From Methylobacterium terricola (GTDB taxonomy: Bacteria; Pseudomonadota; Alphaproteobacteria; Rhizobiales; Beijerinckiaceae): DNA of 64,000 bases. The stretch is from assembly GCF_006151805.1 (NCBI RefSeq), contig NZ_VDDA01000002.1, forward strand, positions 434,001 to 498,000, in the 5' to 3' direction. Both the position numbers and the translations under genes were made by a program. Positions 1-7,923 of this stretch are shown one piece after another (position 1 is the stretch's first letter; every line of letters starts with the position of its first letter). Under the pieces are notes generated by a model. It worked only from the letters and a program-made list of their open reading frames with translations, was not told the DNA's origin and did not search any database.

Positions 1-488
1 AGGTTCATGGTGGCGGTCCACTCGCCCGAGACCAGCTTCTCGAGGTAGCGGGCGCGCAGCTCCTCGCTGCCGTGGCGGCTCAGCGCCTCGACGCCGCCGG
101 CGGTGAGCAGCGGCCCGAGGCCGAAGGCCATCGCGGCGGAGTTCCACATCTCGATGCAGGCGGCGTTGAGCAGGATCGGCAGGCCCTGGCCGCCATACTC
201 GACCGGGCCCGGCAGGGCGTTCCAGCCGCCCTCGGTCCAGGCGCGGTAGGCCTCGCGGTAGCCCGGCGGCATCGTCACCACCCCGTCCTTGAGCGGGGTG
301 CCGTGCCGGTCGCCCACCTTGTTCAGGGGCGCCACCACGTCGTTGGCGAAGCGCCCGGCCTCGTCCAGGATGGTGTCGACGAGGTCGTCCGAGAGGTCGC
401 CGTGCAGGCCCTCCGCGATGGCGCGGTCGAGCCCGGCGACGTGGCGGAGGGTGAAGGCCATCTCGGCCACGGGCGCGCGATAGGTCAT
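1..488 (-). CDS. acyl-CoA dehydrogenase, N-terminal part (cut by window edge)
   Basis: First 162 codons of an acyl-CoA dehydrogenase; the rest lies beyond the left edge. The family oxidises acyl-CoA thioesters with FAD and hands the electrons to ETF. The visible part opens MTYRAPVAEMAFTL and contains the helical N-terminal domain, the EYGGQGLP segment and, at the cut, SGEWTATMNL, which in the family contributes to the flavin/substrate pocket. The opening resembles the long subfamily of about 590 residues that includes 3-methylmercaptopropionyl-CoA dehydrogenase (DmdC), but the substrate cannot be read from this fragment. The ATG at 486-488 is preceded by GGGAGGAGAA, a strong ribosome binding site. 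It is divergent from the Sua5-type gene. Confidence 0.88.
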   Translation of the reverse strand, partial: MTYRAPVAEMAFTLRHVAGLDRAIAEGLHGDLSDDLVDTILDEAGRFANDVVAPLNKVGDRHGTPLKDGVVTMPPGYREAYRAWTEGGWNALPGPVEYGGQGLPILLNAACIEMWNSAAMAFGLGPLLTAGGVEALSRHGSEELRARYLEKLVSGEWTATMN

Positions 489-644
489 CGAGTTCTCCTC
501 CCGGGAGAGCGGGGCGGTTTCGCCGGCGGGCCCGCTGCTCGGGTCCTGGGAGCCACCCTTTGGATTTGACGTGCGGCCGCCGCCGACGCTACGGCCGGCG
601 GCATGGTGACGGATAGTTTAGACGTGAACGATGATCGCGGGTCA

Positions 645-1616
645 ATGCCGACCCGGCGCCTCGCCGCCGATGCCGCGGGCGTCGCGGAGGCCGGCGCCCT
701 GCTGCGCGCGGGACAGCTGGTCGCGATCCCGACCGAGACCGTCTACGGGCTCGGCGCCGACGCCGGCAGCGCCACGGCGGTGGCGGGCATCTACGCCGCC
801 AAGGAGCGGCCGCGCTTCAACCCGCTGATCGCCCACCTGCCCGATCTCGCCGCGGCGCGGCGGGAGGGGGTGTTCGGTGCGGATGCCGCGAGGCTGGCGG
901 AGGCGTTCTGGCCCGGCCCCCTCACCCTGGTGGTGCCGGTCGCCGCTGGCGGGCGGGTCTGCGACCTCGCCCGGGCCGGGCTGCCGAGCGTCGCGCTCCG
1001 GGTTCCGGGGAGCCGGCTCGCCCGCGATGTGCTCGCGGCGGCGGGCTGCCCGGTGGCGGCGCCCTCGGCCAACCGCTCGGGCCGGGTGAGCCCGACCGAT
1101 GCCGACCACGTCCTCGGCGACCTCGACGGGCGGATCGCGGCCCTGCTCGACGGCGGGCCGTGCCCGGTCGGGGTCGAGTCGACCATCGTCGCCTGCCTCG
1201 ACGGTCCGCCGCTGCTGCTGCGGCCGGGCGGCGTCTCGCGGGAGGCGATCGAGGCGGTCTTGGGCCGGAGGCTGGCGCTGCCGGTCGCGCCGGTCGGGGC
1301 GGCGCCGATCGCCCCCGGGCTGCTCGCCTCGCACTACGCGCCCCGCGCCGCGGTGCGGCTCGACGCCACCGCGGTACGGCCCGGCGAGGCGGTCCTGCTG
1401 TTCGGCCCGATCCGGCCGGACGGGCTCGACGCGGCGTCCGCGTCCCTGAACCTCAGTCCGGCCGGCGATCTCGCCGAGGCGGCGGCGCATCTCTTCGCCT
1501 ATCTGCGCCGGCTCGACGCGAGCGGCGCCGCGACGATCGCGGTGGCGCCGATTCCGGAGACCGGCCTCGGCGAGGCGATCCGCGACCGGCTCGCGCGGGC
1601 GGCGGCGCCGCGGTGA
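645..1616 (+). CDS. L-threonylcarbamoyladenylate synthase, Sua5 type
   Basis: Makes threonylcarbamoyl-AMP from threonine, bicarbonate and ATP, the first step of the t6A37 modification of ANN-decoding tRNAs; cytoplasmic. The YrdC domain fills roughly residues 5-195, with PTETVYGLG, KERPRFNPLI (the KxR nucleotide-binding motif), APSANRSGRVSPT and GVESTIV. A C-terminal Sua5 domain follows from about residue 210, with the linker APGLLASHYAPR. So it is the two-domain Sua5 form (323 aa), not the short TsaC form. I take the ATG at 645 because the family usually begins with MPTRRL-like sequence. An in-frame ATG at 603 would add 14 residues unlike the family, and neither start has a convincing Shine-Dalgarno. 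Confidence 0.93.
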   Translation: MPTRRLAADAAGVAEAGALLRAGQLVAIPTETVYGLGADAGSATAVAGIYAAKERPRFNPLIAHLPDLAAARREGVFGADAARLAEAFWPGPLTLVVPVAAGGRVCDLARAGLPSVALRVPGSRLARDVLAAAGCPVAAPSANRSGRVSPTDADHVLGDLDGRIAALLDGGPCPVGVESTIVACLDGPPLLLRPGGVSREAIEAVLGRRLALPVAPVGAAPIAPGLLASHYAPRAAVRLDATAVRPGEAVLLFGPIRPDGLDAASASLNLSPAGDLAEAAAHLFAYLRRLDASGAATIAVAPIPETGLGEAIRDRLARAAAPR

Positions 1617-1787
1617 CGGCTCGCTCGGGCGCTCCTCGCCGATCGTGACGCCGGCGGGATCACCGCCTCCGGATCGATCGGAGCCGGCCCCGATTTTTTT
1701 GCGGAACCCGCGGAACCGATCCCGCACCGCCCGCGTTGGTAGGGTCTAGAAGGTCACCTAAGCCCCCATCGACCTTCCGCCTCAGAG

Positions 1788-1812
1788 GCCCGGATTCGTC
1801 CGGGCTTTTTCT
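1788..1812 (+). terminator. intrinsic terminator, possibly ending a small RNA
   Basis: A 7-bp GC stem (GCCCGGA/TCCGGGC) with a TTCG tetraloop is followed by TTTTTCTTT, a textbook Rho-independent terminator on the plus strand. It lies 170 bases after the Sua5-type gene and faces the end of wrbA. A second hairpin just upstream (1749-1755 GAAGGTC with 1771-1777 GACCTTC, C-rich loop) makes a small RNA or a structured 3' UTR possible. Confidence 0.75.
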
Positions 1813-1841
1813 TTGGCGGAGGCCGGGGAGGCAGGGGGGCG

Positions 1842-2441
1842 TCAGCCCGCCAGCTTCGCCGCGATGCCGGCGACGTGGCGGCCCTGGAAGCGGGCGCCCT
1901 CGAGCTCGACCGCGCTTGGCTGGCGGCTGCCGTCGCCGCCCGCGATGGTCGAGGCGCCGTAGGGCGAGTTGCCCATCACCTCGGTGGTGCCGAGCTGGCC
2001 CTGGAAGCTGTAGGGGAGGCCGACCACCACCATGCCCTGATGCAAGAGCACGGTGTGGAAGCTCAGGATCGTCGATTCCTGGCCGCCATGCTGCGAGGCG
2101 GTCGAGGTGAAGACCGAGCCGACCTTGCCGATCAGGGCGCCCTTGGCCCACAGGCCGCCGGTCTGGTCGATGAAGTTCTTCATCTGCGACGCCATGTTGC
2201 CGTAGCGGGTCGGCGTGCCGAAGATGATCGCGTCGTAGGTCGGCAGCTCGTCGACCGTCGCCACCGGGGCGGCCTGGTCGAGCTTGTAGTGCGAGTTGCG
2301 GGCGACCTCCTCCGGCACCAGCTCGGGCACCCGCTTGACCACCACCTCGGCCCCCGTCTCGCGGACACCCTCGGCCACCGCGTAGGCCATCGTCTCGATG
2401 TGGCCGTAGGTGGAGTAGTAGAGGACCAGAACCTTCGCCAT
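1842..2441 (-). CDS. wrbA: NAD(P)H:quinone oxidoreductase WrbA (type IV)
   Basis: Two-electron reduction of quinones by NAD(P)H with FMN, protecting against quinone redox cycling; cytoplasmic, usually tetrameric. At 199 residues it has the usual WrbA length. The flavodoxin-like fold shows the FMN phosphate loop at the N-terminus ([14 protein letters not shown]), the central [16 protein letters not shown] segment, [10 protein letters not shown] near residue 115, and GLPYS further on, all WrbA signatures. The ATG at 2439-2441 follows directly on the divergent LysR gene's regulatory space (112 bases), so control by that regulator is likely (inference). No operon partner follows on the minus strand. 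Confidence 0.96.
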   Translation of the reverse strand: MAKVLVLYYSTYGHIETMAYAVAEGVRETGAEVVVKRVPELVPEEVARNSHYKLDQAAPVATVDELPTYDAIIFGTPTRYGNMASQMKNFIDQTGGLWAKGALIGKVGSVFTSTASQHGGQESTILSFHTVLLHQGMVVVGLPYSFQGQLGTTEVMGNSPYGASTIAGGDGSRQPSAVELEGARFQGRHVAGIAAKLAG

Positions 2442-2507
2442 CGCATGAACTCCCATCGGTCTCGGGGGGACCATCGTCGATCGCGGGCCCGCCGGAAATG
2501 GCCTATG

Positions 2508-2527
2508 CTGCAAGCCCGCGCTTGCAG
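2508..2527. promoter_or_regulatory. candidate LysR operator between wrbA and its divergent regulator
   Basis: Inverted repeat CTGCAAGC-ccgc-GCTTGCAG, with two perfect 8-base arms, 26 bases before the regulator's GTG and 66 bases before the wrbA ATG. LysR-type regulators usually bind an interrupted dyad in exactly such a divergent region, so this is the obvious binding-site candidate. The sequence shows only the dyad; binding is inferred. Confidence 0.5.
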
Positions 2528-2553
2528 TCGCGCAAGGATCGGAGTCCGGCATC

Positions 2554-3501
2554 GTGACCACCGCCCTCGCCTGGGACGATTTCCGGCTGGTGAAGGCCAT
2601 TTCAGACCAGCGTGGCCTGACGCTGGCCGCCGAGCGGCTCGGCATCAACCACTCCACCGCCTTCCGCCGCCTCGGCCAGATCGAGGCGGCCCTGCGCACG
2701 CCGCTCTTCGAGCGCCACCGCACCGGCTACGTGCCGACGCCGGCGGCCGAGGAGATGGCGCGGATCGCCGCCCGGATGGAGGAGGACGTGCTGGCCTTCA
2801 CCCGGCGGATCGAGAGCGAGGGCCTGAGCCCGGCGGGCGAGTTGCGCGTCACCACCGCGGCCTCGCTGCTCACCGGCCTCCTCACCCCGATCCTCGCTGC
2901 GTTCTGCGCCCGCTGCCCGGAGGTGCGCCTCGACGTGGTGGTGTCCGAGCAGGCGCTCAACCTCGCCAAGGGCGATGCCGACGTGGCCTTGCGGGCCACC
3001 AACGACCCGCCCGACACGCTGGTGGGGCGGCGCCTCGCGACGATCGCCTGGGCGGTCTATGGCCGGGGCGATCGCGACCCCGACCGGTCCCCGCGCTGGG
3101 TCTCGCCGGCCCCCCGCCTCGGGGCGGCCGCAGCGGCGCGTTACGTGCAGGAGCGCAGCCGCCCGGAGCAGGTGGTCCTGCGCCTCGACACGGTGCAGGG
3201 CTTGGCGGACGCGGTCGAAGCGGGAATCGGCATCGGCCCCCTGCCCTGCGTCATCGGCGACCGCCGCCCCGGCCTGGTGCGGCTCTCGGGACCGGAGCCG
3301 GAACTGGATGCCGGACTCTGGCTCCTGACCCATCCCGACCTGCGCCGGGCCGCCCGGGTGCGGGCCTTCCTCGACTTCGTCGGCGCCGCCATCGCCCGCG
3401 AGCGCGACCTCATCGAGGGGCGGGCGCAAGTACAGAGGCAAGTGCAGAGGGTCGCGGATCCCGTCCGGCTTCAGCGGACCGAGACGATCTCGACCTCGTG
3501 A
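2554..3501 (+). CDS. LysR-family transcriptional regulator
   Basis: DNA-binding regulator of 315 residues. The winged helix-turn-helix occupies about residues 5-65 ([21 protein letters not shown], wing LFERHRTGY). A periplasmic-binding-like effector domain follows from about residue 90, with the [20 protein letters not shown] strand typical of LysR effector domains. The last 20 or so residues (QVQRQVQR...) are a poorly conserved tail. It starts with GTG at 2554. It is transcribed away from wrbA across 112 bases with a 20-bp dyad, so wrbA and its own gene are the likely targets. Its 3' end overlaps the converging GreA/GreB-family gene by 31 bases. The effector is unknown. Confidence 0.92.
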   Translation: MTTALAWDDFRLVKAISDQRGLTLAAERLGINHSTAFRRLGQIEAALRTPLFERHRTGYVPTPAAEEMARIAARMEEDVLAFTRRIESEGLSPAGELRVTTAASLLTGLLTPILAAFCARCPEVRLDVVVSEQALNLAKGDADVALRATNDPPDTLVGRRLATIAWAVYGRGDRDPDRSPRWVSPAPRLGAAAAARYVQERSRPEQVVLRLDTVQGLADAVEAGIGIGPLPCVIGDRRPGLVRLSGPEPELDAGLWLLTHPDLRRAARVRAFLDFVGAAIARERDLIEGRAQVQRQVQRVADPVRLQRTETISTS

Positions 3502-3932
3502 TCGGCCACCGTGACGGTGTCGCCGGCCTGCTTGCCGGTCAGCGCCCGGGCCAGCGGCGCGACGTAGCCGATCGTGCCCTTGGCCGGGTCGGCCTCGTCC
3601 TCGCCGACGATGCGGAAGGTCTGCTCGGTGCCGCCCTCGCGGGCGATGGTCACGGTCGAGCCGAAATGCACGGTGTCGCCGGGGGGCTGCTCGACGACCT
3701 GCGCTGAGTTGCGCCGGGCGGTCCAGTAGCGCAGGTCGCGGTTCACCCGCGCCATGTTCGCCTTGTCGTCGGGCGACAGGCCGGCATGCTCGGTGTGCAG
3801 CCGGTCGAGTTCCGCGTCGATGAGGGCGAGGCCCTCCGGCGTGACGAAGTTCGGGTGCGGGGAGACGGGACGGTCGGGAAGATCCTCGAAGGCCTCCCCG
3901 CCCTCCTTCTCGCGAACGAAGGCGATGCTCAT
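3471..3932 (-). CDS. GreA/GreB-family transcription elongation factor
   Basis: A 153-residue protein whose C-terminal half (from about residue 75) is the GreA/GreB C-terminal domain: DTVHFGSTVTIARE, FRIVGEDEADPAKGTIGYVAPLARALTGKQAGDTVTV. Family members bind the RNA polymerase secondary channel and stimulate cleavage of backtracked RNA. The N-terminal coiled coil (about residues 35-70, LALIDAELDRLHTEH...NRDLRYWTARRNSA) is present but short. The first 30 residues are unlike classic GreA. It is therefore more likely the second, GreAB-type paralogue common in Rhizobiales than the housekeeping GreA. The start at 3930-3932 gives MSIAFVREKEGG. Its 3' end overlaps the LysR gene tail-to-tail. Confidence 0.82.
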   Translation of the reverse strand: MSIAFVREKEGGEAFEDLPDRPVSPHPNFVTPEGLALIDAELDRLHTEHAGLSPDDKANMARVNRDLRYWTARRNSAQVVEQPPGDTVHFGSTVTIAREGGTEQTFRIVGEDEADPAKGTIGYVAPLARALTGKQAGDTVTVADHEVEIVSVR

Positions 3933-3982
3933 GAAACGGGCAATGCGCGGAGCGTCGCCAAGGTTCCGCGCCGCGCCCGTGC

Positions 3983-4045
3983 TCAGGCGATCGCCACGCC
4001 CGCTCAGGCGATCGTCACGACCGTTCAGGCGATCGTCACGACAGT
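3983..4045. repeat. 21-bp tandem repeat (3 units) over the acuI stop codon
   Basis: Three consecutive 21-bp units begin at 3983, 4004 and 4025, each carrying TCAGGCGATCG followed by tCACGaC-like sequence. Read on the coding strand, each is a copy of the last codons of the reductase gene plus its stop (GTGACGATCGCCTGA). The terminal VVTIA-stop has been duplicated twice, in phase, into the intergenic space before the GreA/GreB-family gene. Confidence 0.85.
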
Positions 4046-5014
4046 TCGCCCGCGGGTTCGCCCGGCCAGGATCTCCGGACCGCGCGCGATCACCTCGGCG
4101 AGGGGCACGGTGGTGGTCATCGCCGAGAGGGCGGCGGGATCGAGGTCGCGGGCGAGCCGTGCCCAGGCCTCGCGGCGCAAGGCGAGCGGCGCCATCACGC
4201 TCTCGATGCCGTAGAGCGCGACCCCGCGCAGGATGAACGGCGCCACCGAGGTCGGCAGGTCCATGCCGCCGGCAAGCCCGCAGGCCGCGACCGCTCCGCC
4301 GTACCGGGTCATCGCCAGCGCGTTGGCGAGCGTCGTCGAGCCGACCGCGTCGATCGTGGCGGCCCAGCGCTCCTTGCCCAGCGGCTTGCCCGGGGTGCCG
4401 AGCTCTGCCCGGTCGATCACCTCGGCAGCCCCTAAGCCGCGCAGGTACTCCGCTTCGTCCTCGGCCCGTCCGGTCGAGGCGATGACGTGCCAGCCGGCCT
4501 TCGCCAGCAGCGAGACCGCCACCGAGCCGACGCCGCCGGCCGCGCCGGTCACCAGGGCGGGGCCGGATTCCGGGGTGAGGCCGTGGCGCTCCAGAGCCAG
4601 CAGGGCCAGCATGGCGGTGTAGCCGGCGGTGCCGATCGCCATCGCCTGGTCGGGGGTGAAATTGGCCGGCAACGCCACCAGCCAGTCGCCCTTGACCCGG
4701 GATTTCTCCGCGTAGGCGCCGAGATGGGTCTCGCCGGTGCCCCAGCCGTTCAGCACCACGGCGTCGCCGGGCTTCCAGCTCGGGTGGGAGGAGGCCTCGA
4801 CAACGCCGGCGAAGTCGATGCCCGGGATCATCGGCCAGCGCCGCACCACCGGAGACTTGCCGGTCAGCGCCAGCCCATCCTTGTAGTTGAGGGTGGAGTG
4901 GGTGACCCGGACGGTCACGTCTCCGTCCATCAGCTCGGATTCGTCGACATCCTTGAGCGCGACGCGCTGTCCGCCGTCGCCCTTCTCGATCACCACTGCC
5001 TTGAAGGTGCCCAC
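4025..5014 (-). CDS. acuI: AcuI/YhdH-family NADPH-dependent reductase (acryloyl-CoA reductase type)
   Basis: Medium-chain dehydrogenase/reductase of 329 residues, without the zinc-binding cysteines of alcohol dehydrogenases. The AcuI/YhdH branch reduces acryloyl-CoA to propionyl-CoA with NADPH and protects against acrylate. Branch signatures are present: [51 protein letters not shown], the Rossmann loop [15 protein letters not shown], and [20 protein letters not shown] near the C-terminus. The start is GTG at 5012-5014, chosen because the conserved [13 protein letters not shown] begins right after it and AGGGAG lies 7 bases upstream. The substrate is inferred from family membership, and a general quinone or enal reductase role is the alternative. 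The stop codon is tandemly duplicated downstream. Confidence 0.88.
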   Translation of the reverse strand: MGTFKAVVIEKGDGGQRVALKDVDESELMDGDVTVRVTHSTLNYKDGLALTGKSPVVRRWPMIPGIDFAGVVEASSHPSWKPGDAVVLNGWGTGETHLGAYAEKSRVKGDWLVALPANFTPDQAMAIGTAGYTAMLALLALERHGLTPESGPALVTGAAGGVGSVAVSLLAKAGWHVIASTGRAEDEAEYLRGLGAAEVIDRAELGTPGKPLGKERWAATIDAVGSTTLANALAMTRYGGAVAACGLAGGMDLPTSVAPFILRGVALYGIESVMAPLALRREAWARLARDLDPAALSAMTTTVPLAEVIARGPEILAGRTRGRTVVTIA

Positions 5015-5151
5015 GCGCCATCTCCCTGACCGCGCGGCTCGTGCCGCGTTCGCTTCGTGCAGGGTTGTGGAGCGGCCGTCGCACCGCGGCAAGGCCGCGG
5101 GACACGTCCATTCGGCGAGGCGGCCCGGACGGGCCCCGGGCCGCTTTCCGG

Positions 5152-5186
5152 CCTCATCGGACTGGCGCGACGCCACTCCGATGAGG
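5152..5186. repeat. REP-like hairpin
   Basis: CCTCATCGGA and its exact complement TCCGATGAGG flank a smaller TGGCG-cga-CGCCA stem, giving a 35-base hairpin. It lies between the start of acuI and the end of the Gly-rich protein gene, with no U-run after it. Confidence 0.6.
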
Positions 5187-5244
5187 GTGTTGGTCGTGCA
5201 AGCGGATCCGCCGCCGACCCGGCGGCCGTTTCGGCGACGGAATC

Positions 5245-5847
5245 TCAGTAGCCGTCGTAGATGCTGCCGCCGCCGAAGACGAGGCCGGTCCCGGCGCCGA
5301 CCGCCGCGCCGGCGAGCCCGATGCCCGCTCCCGCGAGGCCGAGGCCCGCGCCGACGATCCCGCCCGGGGCCGGGCCGGCACCGTAGCCGCCGCCATAGCC
5401 GCCGCCCGCCGGCACCCAGCCCGAGCGACCGGGCTCGACCAGGACACGGCGCTGATAGGAGGCGTAGGCCGGCGGAATCACCTGCGGCACGACCTGGGCC
5501 GGGCGCACCAGCACGCGGCGGGTCTGGGTGGCGTAGCGGGCCGGGATCGTCACCCAGCAGCCGACGGTCTGGCCGTAGGCGTCGACGGAGGTCTGCCACA
5601 CCCGGCGGGCCGGGGCGACCAGCACCTGCTCGGAGACGGTGTCGTAGACCGGCGGCACGACGTGGCTGACCGTGCGCGGCGGGCGCACCATCACCTGCTC
5701 GGACACCGTGCCGTAGACCGGCGGCGTCGAGACGTGGCGGTAGCAATCGGTGGTGCAGCCGTAGCCGCCGGCGAAGGCCGGGGCGGTGGAGACGAGGCCC
5801 GCGGCGAGGGCGGCGGCGGCGATGGCACGGGTGACCGGGGCGGTCAT
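5245..5847 (-). CDS. secreted Gly-rich protein with internal VSEQV/RRVLV repeats
   Basis: Protein of 200 residues with no function I can assign. Residues 1-26 form a clear Sec signal peptide ([20 protein letters not shown], cleavage after APAFA). The mature part has about four degenerate repeats of roughly 25-30 residues: [56 protein letters not shown] and [17 protein letters not shown]. The last 55 residues are Gly/Ala-rich ([12 protein letters not shown]...), ending in a glycine-zipper-like hydrophobic stretch and SIYDGY. The first two cysteines (CTTDC) could pair. It is probably periplasmic or outer-membrane associated. The start at 5845-5847 has GAGGA upstream. The gene stands alone. Confidence 0.75.
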   Translation of the reverse strand: MTAPVTRAIAAAALAAGLVSTAPAFAGGYGCTTDCYRHVSTPPVYGTVSEQVMVRPPRTVSHVVPPVYDTVSEQVLVAPARRVWQTSVDAYGQTVGCWVTIPARYATQTRRVLVRPAQVVPQVIPPAYASYQRRVLVEPGRSGWVPAGGGYGGGYGAGPAPGGIVGAGLGLAGAGIGLAGAAVGAGTGLVFGGGSIYDGY

Positions 5848-6580
5848 GATCGGTGGTCCTCGGGGATGGCGGGGAAGATGTCCGCGCGACGCTCGCCAGC
5901 GCCACGCTTGCCCGAGAGAGAAGCCGTTCCGAGGCCCATCAGGCAAGCCGAAAGCCCGAAGAGGGTAAAATTGCCCTCGGGATTTACTACGTATTTCGGT
6001 GAATTGCGGAGGGCTTCGCGCAAGCCTGAGAGTCGATCGCTAGGCAGGACTCGGGAACCATCGGATTGTTCGGAGTCGATAGACTACATATGAACCATTG
6101 GACGCGATAAGAGCTGTTGATAGCTGGGGGCCGGGCGGAACCGATGCCCGTCCCGGCCCGGTCGCTGACGCGGCAACGCTGAGGGCATCGGTGTGTCCCG
6201 AGGGCTGATGATCCTCGCGGGCCGCTTCCCTGTCCCGGACGACGGGAACGATGGGGAAGGCAACCCGGGATCCGGCACAAGCAGCGCCGCGGAGCGGCCC
6301 GGCAGGCTTGCCCGTGTCAGGCCGCGGTCGCTTCGCGACGTTTTACAGCGGGATCCGGGATTCCCGTCCGCCGACGCGGCGCTCTTCCGTCGAGAAGGGC
6401 GTAACCGACTGCCGATCGACCGCCCCGATACCGTATCGGGATCTGTCGATGATGGTGGCCGTCGTTACGCCGCGGAGCATTGCCCGACCAAGCGGCCGCC
6501 GGCCGGGCGACGAACATGCGGCCGTATCGGAGACATGGAGCATCGCCCGAAGCACCCCGATCGGGCGGTGCGTCAGCCGG
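5848..6580. other. 733-base gap without a recognisable gene
   Basis: I see no convincing coding sequence here on either strand; the open frames are short and Arg/Pro-rich, typical of GC-rich noise. The left part (about 5960-6120) is more AT-rich, with a weak dyad GAGGG-taaaattg-CCCTC at 5961-5978, and probably holds the promoter of the Gly-rich protein gene. A 17-base palindrome CCCGATACCGTATCGGG lies near 6424. Confidence 0.5.
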
Positions 6581-7771
6581 TCACGTCTGCCCCGGCCGCA
6601 GCTGGTAGAAGATGTGACGGCCGATCACGTCCATCTTGCGCAGGCGGCGCGACCAGCGGGGCTTCACGTAATCCGCGTGGTAATGCGTCGCCCCGCCCAC
6701 ATCGGCGAGGTAGGTGCGGCCCTCGACCACCGCGTGGGCAACGCGGGTCGCGGTCTGCCACGAGGCGTCGTCGGTGATGCGCAGGGACTTGCCCTCGCAG
6801 GCGAAGGAGAACTGGCAGCCCATGTAGCGGTGGCGGTTCTGGTAGACCACGCCGCAGATATTGGCCGGGTAGAGGCCGCTCTTGGCCCGGTTCAGCACCA
6901 CCTGGGCGACCGCGGCCTGGCCCTGCTCGGGCTCGCCGCGGGCCTCGAAATACACGGCTTCCGCCAGGCAGCGCTGCTCCTTCTCGGCGTTCTCCGGCGT
7001 GATCAGGTCGGCATAGCGGCGCTTCGCATCCTCGCCCGGCAGGGCCTCCGGGGCGATGCGGGCCGCGGTGGTGACGGCGGCGCGGGTGTCGCGGTCGAGG
7101 CGCGGCGAGATCTGGCCGCCGGCCGCGATCTCGACCGGGGTCGCGTCGGCCGGGGCCGGCGTCGTCGACGACAGGGCGACGGCGCGCGGCACCGCCGGGG
7201 TGCTGCCCTCGCGGCCGATGTCGCGGACCTTGGCGGCGGTCTGGCCGCCGGCGGCGGCCCCGCGGGTCGGCGCCGTGGCGCCGGCCGCCGGCGAGCTCGT
7301 GCCGGCTTCGCCCCCGGCTTCCGCGAAGGGCACGAAGCCCTCCTGCGCCTCGGCCTCCGGGTTCCAGGTCGCGGTGCCCGGGGTGAAGGTCGAGGCGATG
7401 CTCGGGCCGGTGCTGCCGAGCCAGCCCGCATTCGCGGACGCGGCAGGCGCGGCGCCGGCCACCCGGGCCGGCACCAGGGCGTCGCCCTTGTGGCTGCGTT
7501 GCGCCAGCGGCCGGGTGCGGGCATCGGCCTTCAGGTCCGGGCGCAGGGGCTCGGCGTCGAGGGCGAGGCGCAAGGGCCCGGCGAGGCTGAACTGCGAGAG
7601 GCTGACCGGCGTGATCAGACCGCGCTCGGGCAGCGGCGGCATCCCGCGCGGCACGAGCCGTGCGACTGCGTTCGAGCCCAGCGAGGTCTCGTAGCCGGCC
7701 GACGCCGTGAACGAGACCAGGACGCCGAGGCCGACGGCCCAGGGCGCGACGGCCGCGCCGAGCCAGCGCAT
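6581..7771 (-). CDS. SleB-type cell wall hydrolase, membrane anchored
   Basis: Peptidoglycan-acting enzyme of the SleB/Hydrolase_2 family (lytic transglycosylase type), 396 residues. A transmembrane segment at about residues 5-26 (AVAPWAVGLGVLVSFTASAG) is followed by a long Ala/Pro/Thr-rich spacer to about residue 240. The catalytic domain comes at the C-terminus: RCLAEAVYFEARGEPEQGQ with the likely catalytic Glu, AVAQVVLNRAKSGLYP, ICGVVYQNRHRYMGCQFSFAC and GATHYHADYVKPRW. I chose the ATG at 7769-7771. A TTG at 7832-7834 with GGAGTGGGG upstream would add 21 very basic residues (RRYLRKRDLRRRQERR) and is a serious alternative. It is probably periplasmic, anchored to the inner membrane. Confidence 0.87.
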   Translation of the reverse strand: MRWLGAAVAPWAVGLGVLVSFTASAGYETSLGSNAVARLVPRGMPPLPERGLITPVSLSQFSLAGPLRLALDAEPLRPDLKADARTRPLAQRSHKGDALVPARVAGAAPAASANAGWLGSTGPSIASTFTPGTATWNPEAEAQEGFVPFAEAGGEAGTSSPAAGATAPTRGAAAGGQTAAKVRDIGREGSTPAVPRAVALSSTTPAPADATPVEIAAGGQISPRLDRDTRAAVTTAARIAPEALPGEDAKRRYADLITPENAEKEQRCLAEAVYFEARGEPEQGQAAVAQVVLNRAKSGLYPANICGVVYQNRHRYMGCQFSFACEGKSLRITDDASWQTATRVAHAVVEGRTYLADVGGATHYHADYVKPRWSRRLRKMDVIGRHIFYQLRPGQT

Positions 7772-7923
7772 CCCCTTCGTCCGCCGCTCCTGCCGTCTGC
7801 GCAGGTCCCGCTTGCGCAAGTACCGCCTGGCCAAGGTCCCAACCCCACTCCGCACGAGCCCGCCCGGCCCGCGCGGGACCGAAAACCTGACGGCGAGTGT
7901 CGCGGGGTATGGTTGAGCGTTGG

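Noticed and set aside
3983..4045. Short tandem repeat considered as a CRISPR or operator array
   Set aside because: Units are contiguous 21-mers without spacers and are copies of the end of the reductase gene.
5987..6280. 97-codon minus-strand frame in the 733-base gap
   Set aside because: Cys/Pro/Arg-rich random composition, no start signal and no recognisable domain.
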